From assembly GCA_024398635.1 (NCBI GenBank), contig JAKSIV010000002.1:62001-126000 (forward strand): a DNA stretch of 64,000 bases, written 5' to 3'. Both the position numbers and the translations under genes were made by a program. The stretch comes from Bacteroidaceae bacterium (lineage in GTDB: Bacteria > Bacteroidota > Bacteroidia > Bacteroidales > Bacteroidaceae). A model generated the notes under the pieces. The model searched no databases, was not told the origin of the DNA, and saw nothing but the letters and a program-made list of their open reading frames with translations. This document shows, one piece after another, positions 1 to 9,107 of the stretch. Every line of letters starts with the position of its first letter. Position 1 is the stretch's first letter.

Positions 1-242
1 ACCGCGAGTATTATGAGGCCGATTCGTTCGTGCATGTGGTTGAGGAGCAGATTGACCTTAAGCAGGTGATCAACACCAACAAGTGCCTTATCCATCTGGA
101 GAAGCACGATGACAAGCTGCTTGTGGTGTCATGCATAGATAATTTGCTCAAAGGTGCCAGCGGAACAGCTGTCCACAACATGAATTTGCTTTTCAACCTA
201 AAAGAGACTACAGGTCTAATCCTTAAGTCTTCCGGTTTCTAA
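1..242 (+). CDS. argC: N-acetyl-gamma-glutamyl-phosphate reductase, C-terminal part (partial)
   Basis: This is the 3' end of a gene that enters the window from the left. It reads in frame from position 3 to the TAA at 240-242. The roughly 79 visible residues carry the ArgC C-terminal signature: NTNKC, then [10 protein letters not shown] followed by AVHNMNLLF. ArgC makes the NADPH-dependent reduction of acylated glutamyl phosphate to the semialdehyde in arginine synthesis. The aminotransferase for the next step starts 3 bases downstream, so the two are almost surely co-transcribed. In Bacteroides the acyl group in this pathway is known to be succinyl rather than acetyl; nothing here shows which applies. 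Confidence 0.93.
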   Translation, partial: REYYEADSFVHVVEEQIDLKQVINTNKCLIHLEKHDDKLLVVSCIDNLLKGASGTAVHNMNLLFNLKETTGLILKSSGF

Positions 243-245
243 ACT

Positions 246-1370
246 ATGAATCTTTTTCCAGTATACAGCCTGTTCCCTGTGAATATCGTGAAGGGACAGG
301 GTCAGAAAGTGTGGGATGACAAAGGTCAGGAGTATCTGGACCTTTACGGCGGTCATGCAGTTATAAGCATCGGCCACGCTCATCCGCATTACGTGGAGGC
401 AGTGAGCCGTCAGGTTGCCACACTCGGTTTCTATTCCAATTCCGTGATCAACCGTCTGCAGGAGCAGCTGGCTGAGCAGCTGGGCCGCGTATCGGGCTAT
501 GAGGATTACAGCCTCTTCCTGATAAACAGCGGTGCCGAGGCAAATGAGAACGCCCTCAAGCTGGCGTCGTTCCATACCGGCCGCTCGCGTATCCTGTCAC
601 TCAAGAAAGCATTCCACGGCCGTACATCACTGGCCGTCGAGGTTACCGATAATCCCAAGATCATTGCTCCCGTCAATGCCTGCGGACACGTGACCTATCT
701 GCCCTGGGGCGACCTGGAGGCAGCAAAGGCCGAACTTGCCAAAGGCGATGTGGCTGCCCTTATAATTGAAGGCATCCAGGGCGTGGGCGGAATACAGGTT
801 CCTACCGATGAGTACATGCACGGAATCCGCGAGGCCTGCACCGCGGGTGGTACGGTCCTGATCCTGGATGAGATCCAGAGCGGTTACGGCCGCAGCGGCA
901 AGTTCTTTGCCCATCAGTATAACGGCATCAAGCCCGATTTGATCAGCGTAGCAAAGGGTATCGCCAACGGACTTCCCTGCGGAGGTCTGCTCATAAGCCC
1001 CATGTTCCAGCCGGTCATCGGCCAACTTGGTACAACATTCGGTGGCAACCATCTGGCTTGCGCCGCCGCTATGGCAGTGCTTGACGTAATGGAGAGCGAG
1101 CATCTGGTAGAGAATGCCGCAACAGTAGGCTCCTACCTGCTGGAGCAGCTCCGTCAGATTCCCGGACCAAAGGAGGTTCGCGGCCGCGGTCTCATGATTG
1201 GAATGGAGTTTGACCAGCCCATCAAGGAGATCCGTCAGCGCCTGCTCTTTGAGGAGCACATCTTTACCGGCGTCAGCGGTACCAATGTAATAAGATTACT
1301 TCCTCCTTTGTGCATAACAAAGCAGGATGCAGACCGCTTCCTTGAAAGCTACAGCAAGGTTCTGACATAA
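246..1370 (+). CDS. argD: Acetylornithine (or succinylornithine) aminotransferase
   Basis: This is a class-III PLP aminotransferase of 374 residues, a normal length for ArgD. It converts N-acyl-glutamate semialdehyde to N-acyl-ornithine. Visible marks are the cofactor-binding NSGAEANENALKLA near residue 98, the Asp of LDEIQSGYGRSG (D208), the Schiff-base lysine in ISVAKGIANGLP (K237), and the TTFGGNHLACAAA phosphate-binding segment. It lies 3 bases after argC in the same direction. Its stop abuts the stop of nadK, which converges on it, leaving no room for a terminator between the two genes. Confidence 0.95.
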   Translation: MNLFPVYSLFPVNIVKGQGQKVWDDKGQEYLDLYGGHAVISIGHAHPHYVEAVSRQVATLGFYSNSVINRLQEQLAEQLGRVSGYEDYSLFLINSGAEANENALKLASFHTGRSRILSLKKAFHGRTSLAVEVTDNPKIIAPVNACGHVTYLPWGDLEAAKAELAKGDVAALIIEGIQGVGGIQVPTDEYMHGIREACTAGGTVLILDEIQSGYGRSGKFFAHQYNGIKPDLISVAKGIANGLPCGGLLISPMFQPVIGQLGTTFGGNHLACAAAMAVLDVMESEHLVENAATVGSYLLEQLRQIPGPKEVRGRGLMIGMEFDQPIKEIRQRLLFEEHIFTGVSGTNVIRLLPPLCITKQDADRFLESYSKVLT

Positions 1371-2243
1371 TTATTTGCGGGAGTCAGTTCCCCAAAGCAT
1401 TTTCTCTCGGAGGGTGGCAAAGAAGTCACCCTTCGCTGGTTTTATGACGCTGATGCGGTAGGGGGCGCGGCTAATCTCTATGGCGGTGTGCTCGGGACAG
1501 CTGAAACTGTTGCCGTCTATGGATACCAGGAAGCTGTGGCTGCGGCTCTCTACGTCTAAGCGGATGGTCTCATCGGCGGGGAGCACCAGCGGACGCATGG
1601 TCAGGCTGTGCGGGGCAACAGGAGTGAGGCAGATCACGTTGGTGCCCGGGGCTATGATGGGGCCTCCTACGCTCAGGGAGTAGGCGGTGGAGCCGGTGGG
1701 TGTGGCTACTACCAGACCGTCGGCCTGGTAGGTAATCATATGGGTGCCGCCCACGCTGGTCTCTATCTGGATCATTGATGAGATATCGTGCTTGAGAATG
1801 GCTATGTCGTTGAGGGCGTAGGGGGTGTGGCCTTGGGGCAGACCTTCCATGCTTACCTGCAGCAGGTTGCGCTCCTCAAGTGTATAGTCGCCGTTGTGGA
1901 TGCGGGTTATGGCATCGGTAATGCGGTCAGTGGTGATATCTGCCAGGAAACCCAAGCGGCCGGTGTTGATGCCCACCATTGGGATGCCCTTGCTGCCAAC
2001 TCGGGTTGCGGTGCGCAGGAATGTGCCGTCGCCGCCTACGCTGATGACTGCATCGGCCGTAAAGTCAGTGCCGTCAAAGAGGGTGTCATAGGGAATGTCA
2101 AGGCCCTTCTGGGCGGTCAGGAACTCATAGTAGGGGCGGTCCACGGCAATCTGGTCACCGAGTGTGCGCAAAAGGTTGAAGAACTGCTGCTCTTGGCCGC
2201 AGAACTTGTCACGTGACGTATTTCCGAATATGGCGAAACGCAT
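1371..2243 (-). CDS. nadK: NAD kinase
   Basis: This 290-residue protein phosphorylates NAD to NADP with ATP in the cytoplasm. The diagnostic GGDGTFLR is at residues 70-77, followed by GINTGRLGFLAD near 92. The conserved ALNDIAILK and TGSTAYSLSVGGPI segments of the family are also present. It is transcribed away from pdxJ, from a 76-base divergent intergenic region that holds a TATCTTTG -7 box on this strand. It is convergent with argD with zero spacing. Confidence 0.96.
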   Translation of the reverse strand: MRFAIFGNTSRDKFCGQEQQFFNLLRTLGDQIAVDRPYYEFLTAQKGLDIPYDTLFDGTDFTADAVISVGGDGTFLRTATRVGSKGIPMVGINTGRLGFLADITTDRITDAITRIHNGDYTLEERNLLQVSMEGLPQGHTPYALNDIAILKHDISSMIQIETSVGGTHMITYQADGLVVATPTGSTAYSLSVGGPIIAPGTNVICLTPVAPHSLTMRPLVLPADETIRLDVESRSHSFLVSIDGNSFSCPEHTAIEISRAPYRISVIKPAKGDFFATLREKMLWGTDSRK

Positions 2244-2265
2244 ACGTTATATCGAATTAATTCGT

Positions 2266-2304
2266 TACCTTTGCTGATTATAGCAGTAGCTCCCGGCAAA
2301 GATA
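2266..2304. promoter_or_regulatory. Divergent promoters for nadK (-) and pdxJ (+)
   Basis: The plus strand has TACCTTTG at 2266-2273 and the minus strand has TATCTTTG at 2297-2304. Both fit the Bacteroidetes -7 consensus TAnnTTTG. Implied leaders are roughly 45-55 bases on each side. The -33 TTTG boxes are poor on both strands. The two promoters overlap back to back, so transcription of the two genes could interfere. Confidence 0.6.
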
Positions 2305-2331
2305 GTTCATTTTATCAAAGTGAAAGGACTT

Positions 2332-3048
2332 ATGACGAGATTAAGTGTAAATATCAATAAGATAGCCACCATACGCAATGCGCGCGGCGGCAACAATCCC
2401 GACGTTGTCAAGGTTGCTCTTGACTGCGAGCGGTTTGGTGCCGACGGCATTACCGTGCATCCCCGTCCCGATGAGCGTCATATACGCCGTAAGGATGTCT
2501 ATGACCTTAAGAAGGTGCTCACTACCGAGTTCAATATCGAGGGTTATCCTGCTCCCGATTTCATTGAACTGGTATGCAAGATCAAGCCTGCTCAGGTTAC
2601 ACTGGTGCCGGATTCTCCTGATCAGATAACATCAAATCACGGTTGGGATACACTCAATAATCAGAGTTTTCTGACAGATGTGGTATCAGAGTTCAAGTCA
2701 AACGGTATCAGGGCATCGGTTTTTGTAGATGCTGACCCTCTGATGGTTGAGCTGGCTGCCAAAGCAGGTGCTGACCGTGTGGAACTCTACACCGAGCCAT
2801 ACGCTACAAACTATGTCGAGCTGGATCCCGAGACTGCTGTCAAGCCGTTCGTGATTGCCGCCAGGAAAGCCCGTGAGTGTGGCCTTGGCCTGAACGCAGG
2901 TCATGACCTGAGTCTGATCAACCTGAAATTCCTCAAGGAGCAGATTCCTTGGCTGGATGAGGTCTCCATAGGTCACGCGCTGGTATGTGACGCCCTTTAT
3001 CTGGGACTTGAAAAGACAATAACCGAGTATAAAAACTGCATTAAATAA
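2332..3048 (+). CDS. pdxJ: Pyridoxine 5'-phosphate synthase
   Basis: PdxJ joins 1-deoxyxylulose 5-phosphate and aminoacetone 3-phosphate to give pyridoxine phosphate, the last step of DXP-dependent vitamin B6 synthesis. The TIM-barrel family is recognised from [17 protein letters not shown] at the N-terminus, [15 protein letters not shown], and [11 protein letters not shown] with the later IGHAL phosphate-binding part. The frame is open from a GTG at 2320. I choose the ATG at 2332 because it gives the family's usual start (MTRLSVNIN) and about 238 residues. It heads the pdxJ-exbB-exbD-tonB run; exbB starts one base after its stop. Confidence 0.95.
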   Translation: MTRLSVNINKIATIRNARGGNNPDVVKVALDCERFGADGITVHPRPDERHIRRKDVYDLKKVLTTEFNIEGYPAPDFIELVCKIKPAQVTLVPDSPDQITSNHGWDTLNNQSFLTDVVSEFKSNGIRASVFVDADPLMVELAAKAGADRVELYTEPYATNYVELDPETAVKPFVIAARKARECGLGLNAGHDLSLINLKFLKEQIPWLDEVSIGHALVCDALYLGLEKTITEYKNCIK

Positions 3049-3049
3049 T

Positions 3050-3751
3050 ATGTTCCTACAAACTACAATCGCTCAGGCATTAGGTGATACAGCGGCTCAG
3101 AGCCCTGTTGTAGCCCAGTTGGCAGAAGAGACTGCCGACAAGATGAATCTTTTTGACATGGCACTCAAGGGTGGCTGGATTATGCTAATCCTGCTGCTTC
3201 TGTCAATCGTCTGCTTTTACATCTTCTTTAACCGTATAGCAGTCTATCGCAAGGCCGCCATTAATGATCCCCATTTCATGGACCGCATCAATGATTACAT
3301 GAAGAGTGGAGAAATCAAGTCGGCTCAGATATTCTGCCAGGCAACCGCATCACCTATCAGCCGTATCGTCGAGAAGGGCATCGGTCTTTCAGATCATGAT
3401 ACCAAGGATGTTCAGCTGGGTATGGAGAATGCCGCAAACGTTGAGATTGCCAAGCTTGAGAAGGGCTTGAAAGGACTCTCTACCATTGCCAGTGCAGCCC
3501 CGATGATAGGTTTCCTGGGTACGGTTATCGGTATGGTACGTGCATTCTGGGAGATGGCCAATGCAGGTAACAATATTGATGTGTCACTGCTGTCAAGCGG
3601 TATCTATGAGGCTATGATCACCACCGTCGGCGGTCTGATTGTAGGTATCATCGCACTGTTTGCTTACAACTATTTAGTGGCTCGCGTTGACAGCATAGCC
3701 AACGAGATGGAGTCATTCATTCAGGATTTCACCGTTAATATAGAGAAGTGA
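3050..3751 (+). CDS. exbB: MotA/TolQ/ExbB proton channel family protein
   Basis: This 233-residue inner-membrane protein is the larger channel subunit of the Ton motor, which uses the proton gradient to energise TonB. It has a first membrane span near residues 42-65, a cytoplasmic middle part, and two more spans near 140-165 and 185-213. Family marks are LSTIASAAPMIGFLGTVIGM and EAMITTVGGLIVGI. exbD follows after 1 base and a tonB-like gene after that, so all three motor parts are encoded together. Confidence 0.94.
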   Translation: MFLQTTIAQALGDTAAQSPVVAQLAEETADKMNLFDMALKGGWIMLILLLLSIVCFYIFFNRIAVYRKAAINDPHFMDRINDYMKSGEIKSAQIFCQATASPISRIVEKGIGLSDHDTKDVQLGMENAANVEIAKLEKGLKGLSTIASAAPMIGFLGTVIGMVRAFWEMANAGNNIDVSLLSSGIYEAMITTVGGLIVGIIALFAYNYLVARVDSIANEMESFIQDFTVNIEK

Positions 3752-3752
3752 T

Positions 3753-4166
3753 ATGCTGAAAAGACGTAATAAGGTATCGCCGCAGTTCAGTATGTCGTCC
3801 ATGACCGACATCATATTCCTGCTGCTGATATTCTTTATGATAACATCCACGATGGTCAGCCCCAATGCCATCAAGGTGCTGCTGCCGCAGAGCTCGCAGC
3901 AGACATCGGCCAAACCGCTGACCCGCGTCATCATAGACCGTGACCTGAACTACTACACGGCCTTCGGTAACGATGACGAGATGCCAATTGTGTTTGAGGA
4001 GCTGACCGATTTCCTGATTGACTGCTCGCAGAAGGAGCCCGAGATGTACGTGGCCCTATATGCCGATGAGTCCGTCCCCTACAAAGAGATCGTAAAGGTC
4101 CTGAACATAGCTAATGAGAATCAGTTCAAGGTGGTGCTTGCAACGCGCCGTCCTGACCGCAAATAA
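3753..4166 (+). CDS. exbD: Biopolymer transport protein ExbD
   Basis: This 137-residue protein has one membrane span near residues 18-38 (start of span: MTDIIFLLLIFFMI) and a periplasmic domain. The essential proton-binding aspartate of the family is D19 at the start of the span. It partners ExbB in the Ton energy-transducing complex. It lies between exbB (1-base gap) and tonB (7-base gap). Confidence 0.93.
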   Translation: MLKRRNKVSPQFSMSSMTDIIFLLLIFFMITSTMVSPNAIKVLLPQSSQQTSAKPLTRVIIDRDLNYYTAFGNDDEMPIVFEELTDFLIDCSQKEPEMYVALYADESVPYKEIVKVLNIANENQFKVVLATRRPDRK

Positions 4167-4173
4167 AGCCCTG

Positions 4174-4983
4174 ATGAATCCTAAAAAGAAGCAAGATAAG
4201 GAGTTCAACGTTTTCTCGCTGCTGTGGACCATCCTGGTTCATTGCGGTGCCATAGGGCTGTTGCTGTTGCTTCATCTGAGCAGACCGGTTGCTCAGGCAG
4301 AGAGCGGTGTACCCGTGATGCTGGGCAATATGGGTAACCTTGATACCGACTATGAGTTTACCGAGGTCAATTCAATGCCGGCTCCCGCACCCGCAGCCGT
4401 TCCTACACCCCGTGTACCTCAGGCCGAGCCCGCCATCACACAGAATCTGGAGGAGACGGTAGCCATTGAGAGCGGCGAGAAGGAGAAACCCGTAAAACCC
4501 GCCGAGACTCCCAAGCAACCCACTCCCGAGGAGATTCGTGCCGAGCAGGAGCGTCAGGCAGCCGAGGCCGCCCAGAACCTAATGGCCAACGCATTCGGAA
4601 ACAGTAGGGCACAGCAAGCTAGCGCTCCAACAGAAAACAATAGCGATGTTCAGGGAACTCCCGGATCCACTGAAGGTAATGCTACTCAGGGTAAACCTTC
4701 CGGTTCTGCCGGATACGGAACTTGGGACCTGGGAGGTCGTGATATGCTTGGTGAACTTCCTCGTCCCGCATATAGTATTCAGGAAGAAGGCCGTGTTGTT
4801 GTGACAATAACTGTTGATCCTGATGGAAACGTTATTGACACCCGAATCAACAACCGAACAAATACTACAAACCTGCAACTTAGAAATGCTGCAGTGGAGG
4901 CCGCACGCAGGACAAAGTTCAATAAGTCTAGTTCTGCCAACAACCAAACCGGTACAATCACATACTACTTCAAGCTGAAATAA
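4174..4983 (+). CDS. tonB: TonB-family energy transducer
   Basis: This protein links the ExbBD motor to outer-membrane receptors. From the ATG at 4174 it has 269 residues: a short cytoplasmic start, a membrane span near 11-34, a Pro/Glu/Lys-rich periplasmic spacer near 65-135, and a C-terminal TonB-type domain (GRVVVTITVDPDGNVIDTRI, then AAVEAARRTKFN). An upstream in-frame ATG at 4114 lies inside exbD and is unlikely to be the start. Codon use seems to shift toward less GC-rich choices from about 4590 to the end. Confidence 0.88.
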   Translation: MNPKKKQDKEFNVFSLLWTILVHCGAIGLLLLLHLSRPVAQAESGVPVMLGNMGNLDTDYEFTEVNSMPAPAPAAVPTPRVPQAEPAITQNLEETVAIESGEKEKPVKPAETPKQPTPEEIRAEQERQAAEAAQNLMANAFGNSRAQQASAPTENNSDVQGTPGSTEGNATQGKPSGSAGYGTWDLGGRDMLGELPRPAYSIQEEGRVVVTITVDPDGNVIDTRINNRTNTTNLQLRNAAVEAARRTKFNKSSSANNQTGTITYYFKLK

Positions 4984-5009
4984 TTTTCAATTTTCAATTC
5001 TCAATTCGT

Positions 5010-5558
5010 ATGGTCTACATATTCCTTGCCGAAGGCTTTGAAGCCATAGAGACAATTACTCCGCTGGATATGCTTATCCGCGCCGGAATAGAGGTCAACA
5101 CCATTTCCATCTCTGACGAGTTTATGGTCAGGAGTAGCCAGGGAATACCAGTCCAGGCCGATGACCTGTTTGAGAACACTGATTTCAGCGATGCCGAAAT
5201 GCTGATCCTGCCTGGTGGACAGCCCGGATCGACCAACCTTGGCAAGCACAAGGGTCTGGAGGCTCTGCTTCGTGACGCTATGGCCAAAAATCTGCCGGTA
5301 GGTGCCATCTGCGCCGCTCCCACGGTGTTGGGCAAGCACGGATTGCTTCAGGGACGTAAGGCAACTTGCTATCCCGGATGCGAGGGAATGCTCAAAGGGG
5401 CCGACTGCAAGGAAACATTCGTTCAGAAGGACGGAAATCTGATAACCGCATGCGGTCCAGCCGCAGCTGTTGAATTTGCAAAGGCTATAATCAGCCTGCT
5501 TCGTGGAGACGAGGTAGTAGCCTCGGTTTGTGACAAGATGATGTTCGGCCGTGCCTGA
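5010..5558 (+). CDS. DJ-1/PfpI family protein (YajL/DJ-1 type)
   Basis: A 182-residue protein of the DJ-1/ThiJ superfamily. Members are proposed deglycases, glyoxalases or chaperones acting in oxidative or carbonyl stress. The conserved cysteine of the nucleophile elbow is C101 in VGAICAAPTVLG, and the ILPGG and AEGFEAIE segments with their acidic residue are present. The length is typical. The stop codon overlaps the recG start by one base (5558), suggesting translational coupling. The exact substrate cannot be told from sequence. Confidence 0.9.
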   Translation: MVYIFLAEGFEAIETITPLDMLIRAGIEVNTISISDEFMVRSSQGIPVQADDLFENTDFSDAEMLILPGGQPGSTNLGKHKGLEALLRDAMAKNLPVGAICAAPTVLGKHGLLQGRKATCYPGCEGMLKGADCKETFVQKDGNLITACGPAAAVEFAKAIISLLRGDEVVASVCDKMMFGRA

Positions 5559-7654
5559 TGCTTGACCTTGATCAGCGTGACGTCAAGTATCTGCCCGGCG
5601 TAGGTCCGGCAAGAGCTGCCCTCCTGAAAGGTGAGCTCCAGATAAGCACGCTGCAGGATCTTCTCTATTATTTTCCTTACAAATACATTGACCGTAGCCG
5701 TATCTTCCAAATAAAGGAGGTTGACGGCATCATGCCTTATATCCAACTCAAGGGTAAGATACTCAGTTTTGAGCAGATAGGCGAGGGCCGACGCCAGCGT
5801 CTGGTGGCACATTTCAGTGACGGAACCGGAGTGGCAGACCTGGTATGGTTCAGCGGAATAAAATATACACTTGACCGGTATCGTCCAGGTGTGGATTATG
5901 TGGTGTTCGGTAAACCCACAATATTCGGCGGCAGAGTGAATGTGGCTCATCCCGAGATAGATGTCGAAGCCAATATCAACCTGCAGGAGATGGGAATGCA
6001 ACCCTACTACAACACCACCGAGAAGATGAAAAAGGCGGGACTCAACTCAACCGCCATCCGTAAGCTGGTGGGCAACCTGATGATCCTCATCGTGGAGCCT
6101 CTGCCCGAGACCCTGCCCGACTGGCTGCGTGAGAAAGAGCACCTGATGCCCCTGACCGATGCGCTCAAGGTATTGCATAATCCCAGAACCCCGCTCGAAC
6201 TCCGTCTTGCACAGCTCCGCATCAAGTTTGAGGAGCTGTTCTATATTCAGCTCAACCTGGCCCGTTTTGCAAGTGACCGCCAGCGCCGTTTCAAAGGATT
6301 CGTGTTCAGCAAGGTGGGCGAGCACTTCAACCGCTTTTACAATGAGAAGCTGCCGTTCAGCCTGACCGGAGCGCAGAAGCGCGTTATCCGTGAGATTCGC
6401 AACGACATGGGCAGCGGCCGACAGATGAACCGCCTGTTACAGGGTGATGTGGGCAGCGGTAAGACCATGGTTGCACTCATGACCATGCTCATAGCGATAG
6501 ATAACGGTTATCAGGCCTGTATTATGGCTCCGACAGAGATCCTTTCAGAGCAGCATTTTGCAAATATCTGCCGTTTCATCGATGGATTGGGCTTGAATGC
6601 CGAACTCCTTACGGGCAGCATCAAGGGTAAGCGTCGTGAAGCAATACTCAAGGGACTTAAGGATGGCAGCGTGAATATTTTGGTTAGTACTCATGCCGTA
6701 CTTGAGGATCCTGTCGAGTTTTGCCGTCTGGGATTTGTGGTGATTGATGAGCAGCACCGTTTTGGAGTAGCGCAAAGGGCCAGACTCTGGAGCAAGAGCA
6801 ATATGCCTCCGCATGTGCTGGTAATGACGGCAACACCTATACCGCGAACTCTCGCAATGACTCTATACGGCGATCTGGACGTATCAGTCATTGATGAGCT
6901 GCCGCCCGGACGCAAACCCATACAGACCGAGCATTACTATGACGGCAACCATAAAGCAGTTTATGCATTCCTGGACCGCGAGCTTAAGAAAGGGCGTCAG
7001 GCCTATATAGTCTATCCGCTCATTGAAGAGAGTGAGAAGATTGACCTCAAGAATCTTGAAGAGGGTTATCTGACCATCTGTGACAGGTTCCAGGGCTACG
7101 GCGTAAGTAAGGTTCACGGCCGAATGAAACCGGCCGAAAAGGATGCCGAGATGCAGCGTTTCAAGAATAATGAGACGCAGATAATGGTGGCTACAACCGT
7201 GATAGAGGTGGGTGTGGACGTACCCAACGCCAGTATCATGGTGATAGAGAATGCCAACCGGTTCGGCCTGTCCCAGCTACACCAGCTGCGCGGTCGCGTG
7301 GGCCGCGGGGCAGACCAGTCTTTCTGCATGCTGGTCACTCCGTATCAGTTGAGTGAGGATACCCGCAAGCGCATTGAGATAATGACCGCCACCTGTGACG
7401 GTTTTGAGATAGCCGAAGCCGATCTGAAACTGCGTGGGCCCGGTGACCTGGAGGGAACGCAGCAGAGCGGTATGGCATTTGACCTTAAGCTTGCCAATCT
7501 GGCCCGTGACGGATCACTGATTGAGCACGTCCGAGAGATAGCCAGGGAGATAATCGAACAGGATGCTGAACTGTCCCGTCCCGAGAACCAGTTGCTGGGA
7601 CGTATGCTGCGCCGTCTCAAGAAAAGTGAGTATGACTGGTCTTCAATTTCATAG
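5558..7654 (+). CDS. recG: ATP-dependent DNA helicase RecG
   Basis: RecG remodels stalled replication forks and Holliday junctions. The protein has 698 residues, normal for the family. It has an N-terminal wedge/OB domain, Walker A GDVGSGKT at 296-303, the DEQH box at 397-400, and TATPIPRTLA as motif III. The helicase C domain has VATTVIEVGVDVPNA and QLRGRVGRG, and the C-terminal part has LKLRGPGDLEGTQQSG. The gene starts on the last base of the DJ-1 gene and ends with TAG, showing that TAG is used as a normal stop in this genome. Confidence 0.97.
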   Translation: MLDLDQRDVKYLPGVGPARAALLKGELQISTLQDLLYYFPYKYIDRSRIFQIKEVDGIMPYIQLKGKILSFEQIGEGRRQRLVAHFSDGTGVADLVWFSGIKYTLDRYRPGVDYVVFGKPTIFGGRVNVAHPEIDVEANINLQEMGMQPYYNTTEKMKKAGLNSTAIRKLVGNLMILIVEPLPETLPDWLREKEHLMPLTDALKVLHNPRTPLELRLAQLRIKFEELFYIQLNLARFASDRQRRFKGFVFSKVGEHFNRFYNEKLPFSLTGAQKRVIREIRNDMGSGRQMNRLLQGDVGSGKTMVALMTMLIAIDNGYQACIMAPTEILSEQHFANICRFIDGLGLNAELLTGSIKGKRREAILKGLKDGSVNILVSTHAVLEDPVEFCRLGFVVIDEQHRFGVAQRARLWSKSNMPPHVLVMTATPIPRTLAMTLYGDLDVSVIDELPPGRKPIQTEHYYDGNHKAVYAFLDRELKKGRQAYIVYPLIEESEKIDLKNLEEGYLTICDRFQGYGVSKVHGRMKPAEKDAEMQRFKNNETQIMVATTVIEVGVDVPNASIMVIENANRFGLSQLHQLRGRVGRGADQSFCMLVTPYQLSEDTRKRIEIMTATCDGFEIAEADLKLRGPGDLEGTQQSGMAFDLKLANLARDGSLIEHVREIAREIIEQDAELSRPENQLLGRMLRRLKKSEYDWSSIS

Positions 7655-7690
7655 AAATTGACTAACTTCGCAACCCGAAACAGAGATATA

Positions 7691-8521
7691 ATGAGGCCTG
7701 TTTGCAGGATACTGGCAGTGATGTGGGCAATGTTGTTCGGGATGGTCAAGTCCGCCGCCCAGGATGCAATGCCGGCGCGTGTCGTACCTGTACAGCCAAT
7801 GGCGGGTGTAGCGATGCCCGCACATCTGAATCCCGGAACGGCGATTGACCTGGAGAATCCGGCATCATATCTCTATCCGGAGTGGAGCAATGATTATGTG
7901 AACAGGTATGAGAACGTTACTTTGCCCGATTCGGTAATCATCTCGATGAAAGGATACTGCATGCCTACCGACAGCACGTACATCACTGACAAGTTCGGAT
8001 ACCGTCCTCGTCGCGGCAAGCAGCATTTGGGCTTGGACATAAGGATCAAGACTGGCGATACCATACGTGGCGCGTTTGACGGCAAGGTCAGGATATCACG
8101 TTATGAGCGCCGCGGTTACGGCCATTATCTGGTGATACGCCACCCCAACGGGTTGGAGACGGTTTACGGGCATCTGTCCAAGAAACTGGTGAACGAGAAT
8201 GATATCGTCCATGCCGGTGATCCCATAGCGTTGGGAGGAAACACCGGACGCTCCACAGGTCCGCATCTGCATTTTGAGACCAGGATACTGGGTAACGCCA
8301 TCAATCCCGCCTTGATGTTTGACTTCAAGAATCAGCGGGCTGTGACAGATTATTACGTTTATGAAAAGAATACCCGCCCTGTCTATTACAGGGTCAAGAG
8401 CGGGGACACATTGAGCGGAATAGCATTAAAGAACCACACTTCGGTGTCCAATATCTGCAAGATGAACGGCATTACAAGCAAAGCCGTCATCAAGCCGGGA
8501 CAGACGCTGAGGGTACAATGA
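7691..8521 (+). CDS. Secreted M23 peptidase with C-terminal LysM domain
   Basis: A likely murein DD-endopeptidase or amidase activator. From the ATG at 7691 it has 276 residues. An N-terminal signal sequence probably ends near AAQ. The M23 zinc site is seen as HLGLD near residue 111, YGHLS near 160 and HLHFE near 193. A LysM motif (YRVKSGDTLSGIA to KPGQTLRV) closes the protein. An in-frame TTG at 7658 gives a poorer start and sits beside a possible -7 box (TAACTTCG, 7663-7670), so I prefer 7691. All metal ligands look intact, so it is probably an active enzyme. Confidence 0.9.
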   Translation: MRPVCRILAVMWAMLFGMVKSAAQDAMPARVVPVQPMAGVAMPAHLNPGTAIDLENPASYLYPEWSNDYVNRYENVTLPDSVIISMKGYCMPTDSTYITDKFGYRPRRGKQHLGLDIRIKTGDTIRGAFDGKVRISRYERRGYGHYLVIRHPNGLETVYGHLSKKLVNENDIVHAGDPIALGGNTGRSTGPHLHFETRILGNAINPALMFDFKNQRAVTDYYVYEKNTRPVYYRVKSGDTLSGIALKNHTSVSNICKMNGITSKAVIKPGQTLRVQ

Positions 8522-8531
8522 CAGGAGTGAT

Positions 8532-9104
8532 ATGAGTGACAAGAACGGAAAGAATACTCCAGACACCAACCGGGAGTTTGATGAGGTGATAAAGATGTGC
8601 CGTGAACTGTACGTCAAGAAACTGCAGGATTACGGTGCCTCATGGCGTATCATGCGCCCGGAGTCTCTGACTGACCAGATATTCATAAAGGCCAAGCGCA
8701 TACGCAGTATCGAGACCAAGGGCGTATCACTCATTGATGAGGGTATCCGTTCCGAGCTTATCGGCATAGTAAATTACGGCATCATTGCATTGATCCAGTT
8801 GCAGAACGGTTTCTCCGATACTGTAGATAAGGATGCCGATTGGGCTCTTAAGGAGTATGACAAATACTCGAATGCAGCCCTTGAGCTTATGAAAAAGAAG
8901 AACCACGATTATGATGAGGCATGGCGTGGAATGCGAACCACATCATATACAGACCTTATCCTGACAAAGATCAACCGTACCAAGGAGATTGAGAGTCATG
9001 AGGGCAAGACCGTGGTATCGGAAGGCATCGATGCCAACTACATGGATATGATAAACTACGCAGTCTTCGGGCTGATAAAGATTCAGGAGCAGTCAATAGC
9101 TTGA
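8532..9104 (+). CDS. DUF1599 (nucleotide modification associated domain) protein
   Basis: A 190-residue cytoplasmic protein made of two copies of the same unit. The first unit has the mark DYGASWRIMRPESLTDQI near residues 33-50. The second has DYDEAWRGMRTTSYTDLI near 125-142. Each is followed by a K(A/I)xR(I/T)(R/K)xIE motif and a helix ending in GLI or ALIQ. I assign it to DUF1599. The domain name comes from contexts with base-modifying enzymes in phages, but here it sits in a housekeeping run with a DoxX-like gene, tpiA and folE. The biochemical role is unknown. Confidence 0.85.
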   Translation: MSDKNGKNTPDTNREFDEVIKMCRELYVKKLQDYGASWRIMRPESLTDQIFIKAKRIRSIETKGVSLIDEGIRSELIGIVNYGIIALIQLQNGFSDTVDKDADWALKEYDKYSNAALELMKKKNHDYDEAWRGMRTTSYTDLILTKINRTKEIESHEGKTVVSEGIDANYMDMINYAVFGLIKIQEQSIA

Positions 9105-9107
9105 GGA

